Source: an uncultured Saprospiraceae bacterium (GTDB lineage: Bacteria > Bacteroidota > Bacteroidia > Chitinophagales > Saprospiraceae). Taken from it: DNA of 8,364 bases. The notes beneath the pieces were generated by a model, which had not been told where the DNA came from, did no database searches, and was given only the letters and a program-made list of their open reading frames with translations. A program made the position numbers and the translations under genes. The DNA lies in contig CAKZUM010000061.1 in the NCBI GenBank assembly GCA_937921525.1, positions 1 through 8,364 of the forward strand, read 5' to 3'. Positions 6,080 through 8,364 of this stretch are shown piece by piece; the first letter of the stretch is position 1; every line of letters starts with the position of its first letter.

Positions 6080-6240
6080 CGACGATAGCTGATGAGACGA
6101 GATGGCGGAAAATTTAGTTTTGTACAAGGCAATTTTTTTTGGAATAGCCGTAGCTATTCTCCATTATCCACTCAAAAATAAATAAGGTCAACAATCGTAA
6201 TACATAAAACACCGAATTCTCTATAATATTAGCCTAATAC

Positions 6241-6480
6241 TAGCAAATATTCAACAAATAATTTTTTTATACGCAGTAATAAGCTTAAATTTAAGTTTAG
6301 AAAATAAATTCGTAAAAAGAAATTAGAAATAATTAAAATGTTAATTCTATTAATTTATCATTATTAATATTTAATTTAGCATCACCTAACAACATACATT
6401 ACAAATATTATATTTGTTTTTTTTCTATAAATAATTGTATTGATGATTGATTTAAAATTTATCTGCAATACAATGATCTT
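6241..6480. other. Very A+T-rich stretch upstream of dnaA
   Basis: By hand count this stretch has about 17 percent G+C, well below the genes around it. It contains the palindrome CTTAAATTTAAG (6284-6295) and a perfect 7-3-7 inverted repeat at 6401-6417, which includes an exact -7-type word TATATTTG at 6409-6416. Such DNA upstream of dnaA could be a duplex-unwinding region of an origin, but no cluster of DnaA boxes is seen, and in this phylum the origin is not always beside dnaA. It may equally be plain intergenic DNA. Confidence 0.4.
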
Positions 6481-6844
6481 TTTTCTCCCGAATACTGTAG
6501 AAGTTCTGGCATTCTAATATACTAAAAAAAAATATCTAAAAAGGATGCCCAAATACATTTTTTTTCTAGTAAAAAAGTAAGAACTTTGTAGTCCTCCTAA
6601 TAATACGAAGAGCAATTTCATCCAACCTAAAGATTTATTGCTTACTGTTTTTAGGCAATTCTAATTTCATATCATTATCCTCTCTTATATATTAAGAGAG
6701 TTACGATTATTTTAAGCAAACAAACTTACATATTAAGCGAAAACGTAACGACTTAATAGGGTACATCTCTATGTCGTAATCATACTATTGACTGAGAGAA
6801 CTATTACAAATAAAGCTTCCGTAGAGGCGCAATCAATCTGAAGA
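6481..6844. promoter_or_regulatory. Region upstream of dnaA, probably holding its promoter
   Basis: No gene is seen here. A perfect inverted repeat, CTCTCTTA, five bases, TAAGAGAG, lies at 6680-6700, about 144 bp before the dnaA ATG, and could be an operator. A looser one, CCTAAA at 6626-6631 with TTTAGG at 6650-6655, lies upstream of it. The best -7-like word is TACTATTG at 6783-6790, one mismatch from TAnnTTTG and 54 bp before the ATG, without a proper -33 box. The dnaA promoter is therefore only tentatively placed. Confidence 0.35.
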
Positions 6845-8266
6845 ATGTCAAGAGATCACACAGCCGTATGGGACAGTTGTCTGCAGATTATTCGCAGAAA
6901 CGTAAACGTCCAAAGTTTTAAGACCTGGTTTGAGCCAATCAGACCAGTACGGTTAGCAAATGAAGCACTAACGATTCAAGTTCCAAACAAATTCTTTTAC
7001 GAATGGCTTGAGGAACACTATGTACATTTACTGAAAAGAACGATTCGGCAGGAGTTAGGTGACACCGGTCGCTTAGAGTACCAAATTTTGATGGGTAAAT
7101 TAAATGCTCAAAGAAATGCAATGGCACCAAGAGTGAAAAAAAACGCCCCTAACCTTGAACCGGGTGAAGTTTCAGGATCACAAATAAAGAATCCATTTGT
7201 TATCCCAGGGATTAAGAAACTGAAAATCGAATCACAACTTAATCCAAATTATTTATTTGAAAATTACATTGAAGGGGACTGTAATCGATTGGCTCGATCT
7301 GCAGGCCAAGCTATCGCCAAAAACCCAGGCGGTACTGCTTTCAATCCTTTAGTTATTTTTGGTGATGTGGGCCTTGGTAAAACCCACCTCGCACAGGGTA
7401 TCGGAAATGAAGTATTAAAACGGTTTGATGATAAAACGGTTTTATATGTTTCTTCTGAGAAATTCACTAACCAAATCATTCAATCCATTAAAAATAATGC
7501 GGTCAATGATTTTGTTAACTTTTACCAACTAGTAGATGTTCTGATTGTGGACGATATTCAATTTCTGGAGAACAAGCAAAAAACTCAGGAAATTTTCTTT
7601 CACATCTTCAATCAATTACATCAAAATGGAAAGCAGATTATTCTGACTTCCGATCGACCTCCGAAAGATATGAACGGAATGGAGGAAAGGCTCATTTCTC
7701 GTTTTAAATGGGGTTTGTCCGCGGACATTCAAGCGCCCGATTTAGAAACTAGAATGGCGATCCTTGAATCCAAAATGTCTGACGAAGGTGTTGAATTGCC
7801 ATCTGATGTTGTAGAGTTTATTTGCTACAATATCAAAAACAGTATTCGAGAACTGGAAGGGGTTCTTATTTCTTTAGTTGCACAATCTGCCTTAAATAGA
7901 AGAGAAATAGATATTTCTCTAACAAAGGATGTTATCAAAAATTTTGTGACACAGATCAACAAAGAAATTACTGTTGAGTTTATTCAGAATTTAGTCGCAG
8001 AGCACTTTAGTGTACCTGTCGACAAGCTGAAAGGTCAAACTCGTAAACGATCTATCGTTATTGCCAGACAGTTATCCATGTTTCTAGCAAAGAAACTAAC
8101 AGATAAATCTCTAAAAGCAATTGGCGCCAACTTCGGCGGTAGAGACCACAGCACCGTTATTTATTCGTGTAAAGCAGTACAAGATTTATTAGATACGGAT
8201 TTAGTCTTTAAAGACACCGTTTCTGAATTGGAGAAAAAGATCCAATTAAGCCTAAGTGACCGCTAA
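6845..8266 (+). CDS. dnaA: Chromosomal replication initiator protein DnaA
   Basis: This is a 473-residue AAA+ ATPase that binds DnaA boxes, opens the origin and loads the replicative helicase. Domain I (about residues 1-85, VWDSCLQIIRRNVNVQSFKTWFEPIRPV) is the part for self-assembly and helicase contact. A short linker, domain II, runs from about 86 to 125. Domain III has Walker A GDVGLGKTH (173-181), Walker B LIVDDIQF (233-240), the sensor 1 region TSDRPP (268-273), the arginine-finger region ERLISRFKWGL (281-291) and the sensor 2 stretch IRELEGVL (334-341). Domain IV, which reads the box, ends with the signature GGRDHSTVIYSC (431-442). All key residues are present and the length is normal, so the gene is intact. 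It is preceded by 1.2 kb without a gene and followed by a strong terminator, so it is probably transcribed alone. The ATG at 6845 gives a full domain I; no Shine-Dalgarno is seen. Confidence 0.98.
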   Translation: MSRDHTAVWDSCLQIIRRNVNVQSFKTWFEPIRPVRLANEALTIQVPNKFFYEWLEEHYVHLLKRTIRQELGDTGRLEYQILMGKLNAQRNAMAPRVKKNAPNLEPGEVSGSQIKNPFVIPGIKKLKIESQLNPNYLFENYIEGDCNRLARSAGQAIAKNPGGTAFNPLVIFGDVGLGKTHLAQGIGNEVLKRFDDKTVLYVSSEKFTNQIIQSIKNNAVNDFVNFYQLVDVLIVDDIQFLENKQKTQEIFFHIFNQLHQNGKQIILTSDRPPKDMNGMEERLISRFKWGLSADIQAPDLETRMAILESKMSDEGVELPSDVVEFICYNIKNSIRELEGVLISLVAQSALNRREIDISLTKDVIKNFVTQINKEITVEFIQNLVAEHFSVPVDKLKGQTRKRSIVIARQLSMFLAKKLTDKSLKAIGANFGGRDHSTVIYSCKAVQDLLDTDLVFKDTVSELEKKIQLSLSDR

Positions 8267-8321
8267 AGGTTCAACAACTAGAAAAGCAAACAAAACATCA
8301 ATACTAATTAAGAAACTATTT

Positions 8322-8350
8322 AAAAGGTCTTCTCTCCGAGAAGGCCTTTT
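8322..8350 (+). terminator. Intrinsic terminator after dnaA
   Basis: The arms at 8322-8334 and 8338-8350 pair over 13 positions (twelve Watson-Crick and one G-U) around a TCC loop; a T-A pair (8321 with 8351) extends the stem. The stem begins with AAAA and ends with TTTT, and a T-rich tail (ATTGTTT) follows, so it should end dnaA transcription 56 bp after the stop. The symmetry means it could also work on the minus strand. Confidence 0.85.
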
Positions 8351-8364
8351 ATTGTTTAAGGCAA

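Larger units (their letters stand above)
5867..6240. other. Gene-free repeat-bearing stretch
   Basis: No open reading frame of convincing size or recognisable RNA gene is seen here. It holds copies 3 and 4 of TAGACTTGTT, further TAGAC words near 5918, 5982 and 6002, a patch at about 6079-6110 that is richer in G+C than its surroundings, and a small stem-loop at 6142-6159 (GAATAGC, CGTA, GCTATTC) preceded by eight T bases. The last is on the wrong side of its T-run to be a terminator on either strand. Two loose DnaA-box-like words occur (5943-5951 minus, 6164-6172 plus). Confidence 0.6.

Noticed and set aside
6088..6115. CTGATGA followed by GGAAAA resembles the core of a hammerhead ribozyme
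   Set aside because: The bases between them cannot form the needed stem II, the CGAAA box is not exact, and no matching stems I and III were found.
6131..6159. T-run next to a small stem-loop as a terminator
   Set aside because: The T-run is before the stem on the plus strand and becomes an A-run after it on the minus strand, so it fits neither direction.
6543..6578. A short reading frame starting ATGCCCAAATAC after AAAAAGG
   Set aside because: It has only 11 codons, is formed largely by a T-run, and has no recognisable feature, so there is no basis to call a leader peptide.

Overview
The window looks like low-G+C chromosomal DNA from a member of the Bacteroidota. The evidence is the DnaA sequence, a LytS-type histidine kinase, a TlpA-type thioredoxin lipoprotein, the lack of Shine-Dalgarno sequences before the starts, and several exact matches to the Bacteroidota -7 promoter element TAnnTTTG. 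The style of DnaA would fit a Saprospiria-like lineage, but that is a guess from memory and is not proved here.

Layout: (1) 1-821, minus strand: the N-terminal 273 codons of a catalase-peroxidase (KatG), cut by the window edge just before the proximal haem histidine. (2) 822-935: a divergent promoter region with an inverted repeat of the LysR type. (3) 936-1871, plus: OxyR, with both redox cysteines. (4) 1974-3383, plus: a lipoprotein with a C-terminal WCGPC thioredoxin domain. (5) 3384-3554: a leader region with a long near-perfect hairpin and a competing small hairpin. (6) 3555-4349, plus: a short-chain dehydrogenase. (7) 4350-4581: a convergent gap holding a perfect 19-bp stem. (8) 4582-5634, minus: a LytS/YehU-family sensor kinase with no response regulator beside it. 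(9) 5635-6844: a 1.2-kb gene-free region with a 143-bp imperfect palindrome, four copies of a 10-mer, and a very A+T-rich stretch. (10) 6845-8266, plus: DnaA, followed by a clear intrinsic terminator.

The first half is a peroxide and thiol redox neighbourhood. OxyR very probably senses peroxide and drives katG from the shared promoter region. The thioredoxin-like lipoprotein and the oxidoreductase lie downstream in the same direction, but nothing seen proves that they are co-regulated. The second half is a sensor kinase and the replication initiator, separated by repeat-rich DNA.

The genes are all of familiar families. The least explained content is in the gaps: three different long palindromes lie in three successive intergenic regions, and repeated 10-mers follow upstream of the kinase. 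They look like dispersed palindromic (REP- or MITE-like) elements, two of them placed where they could affect expression. No undescribed protein system was found.
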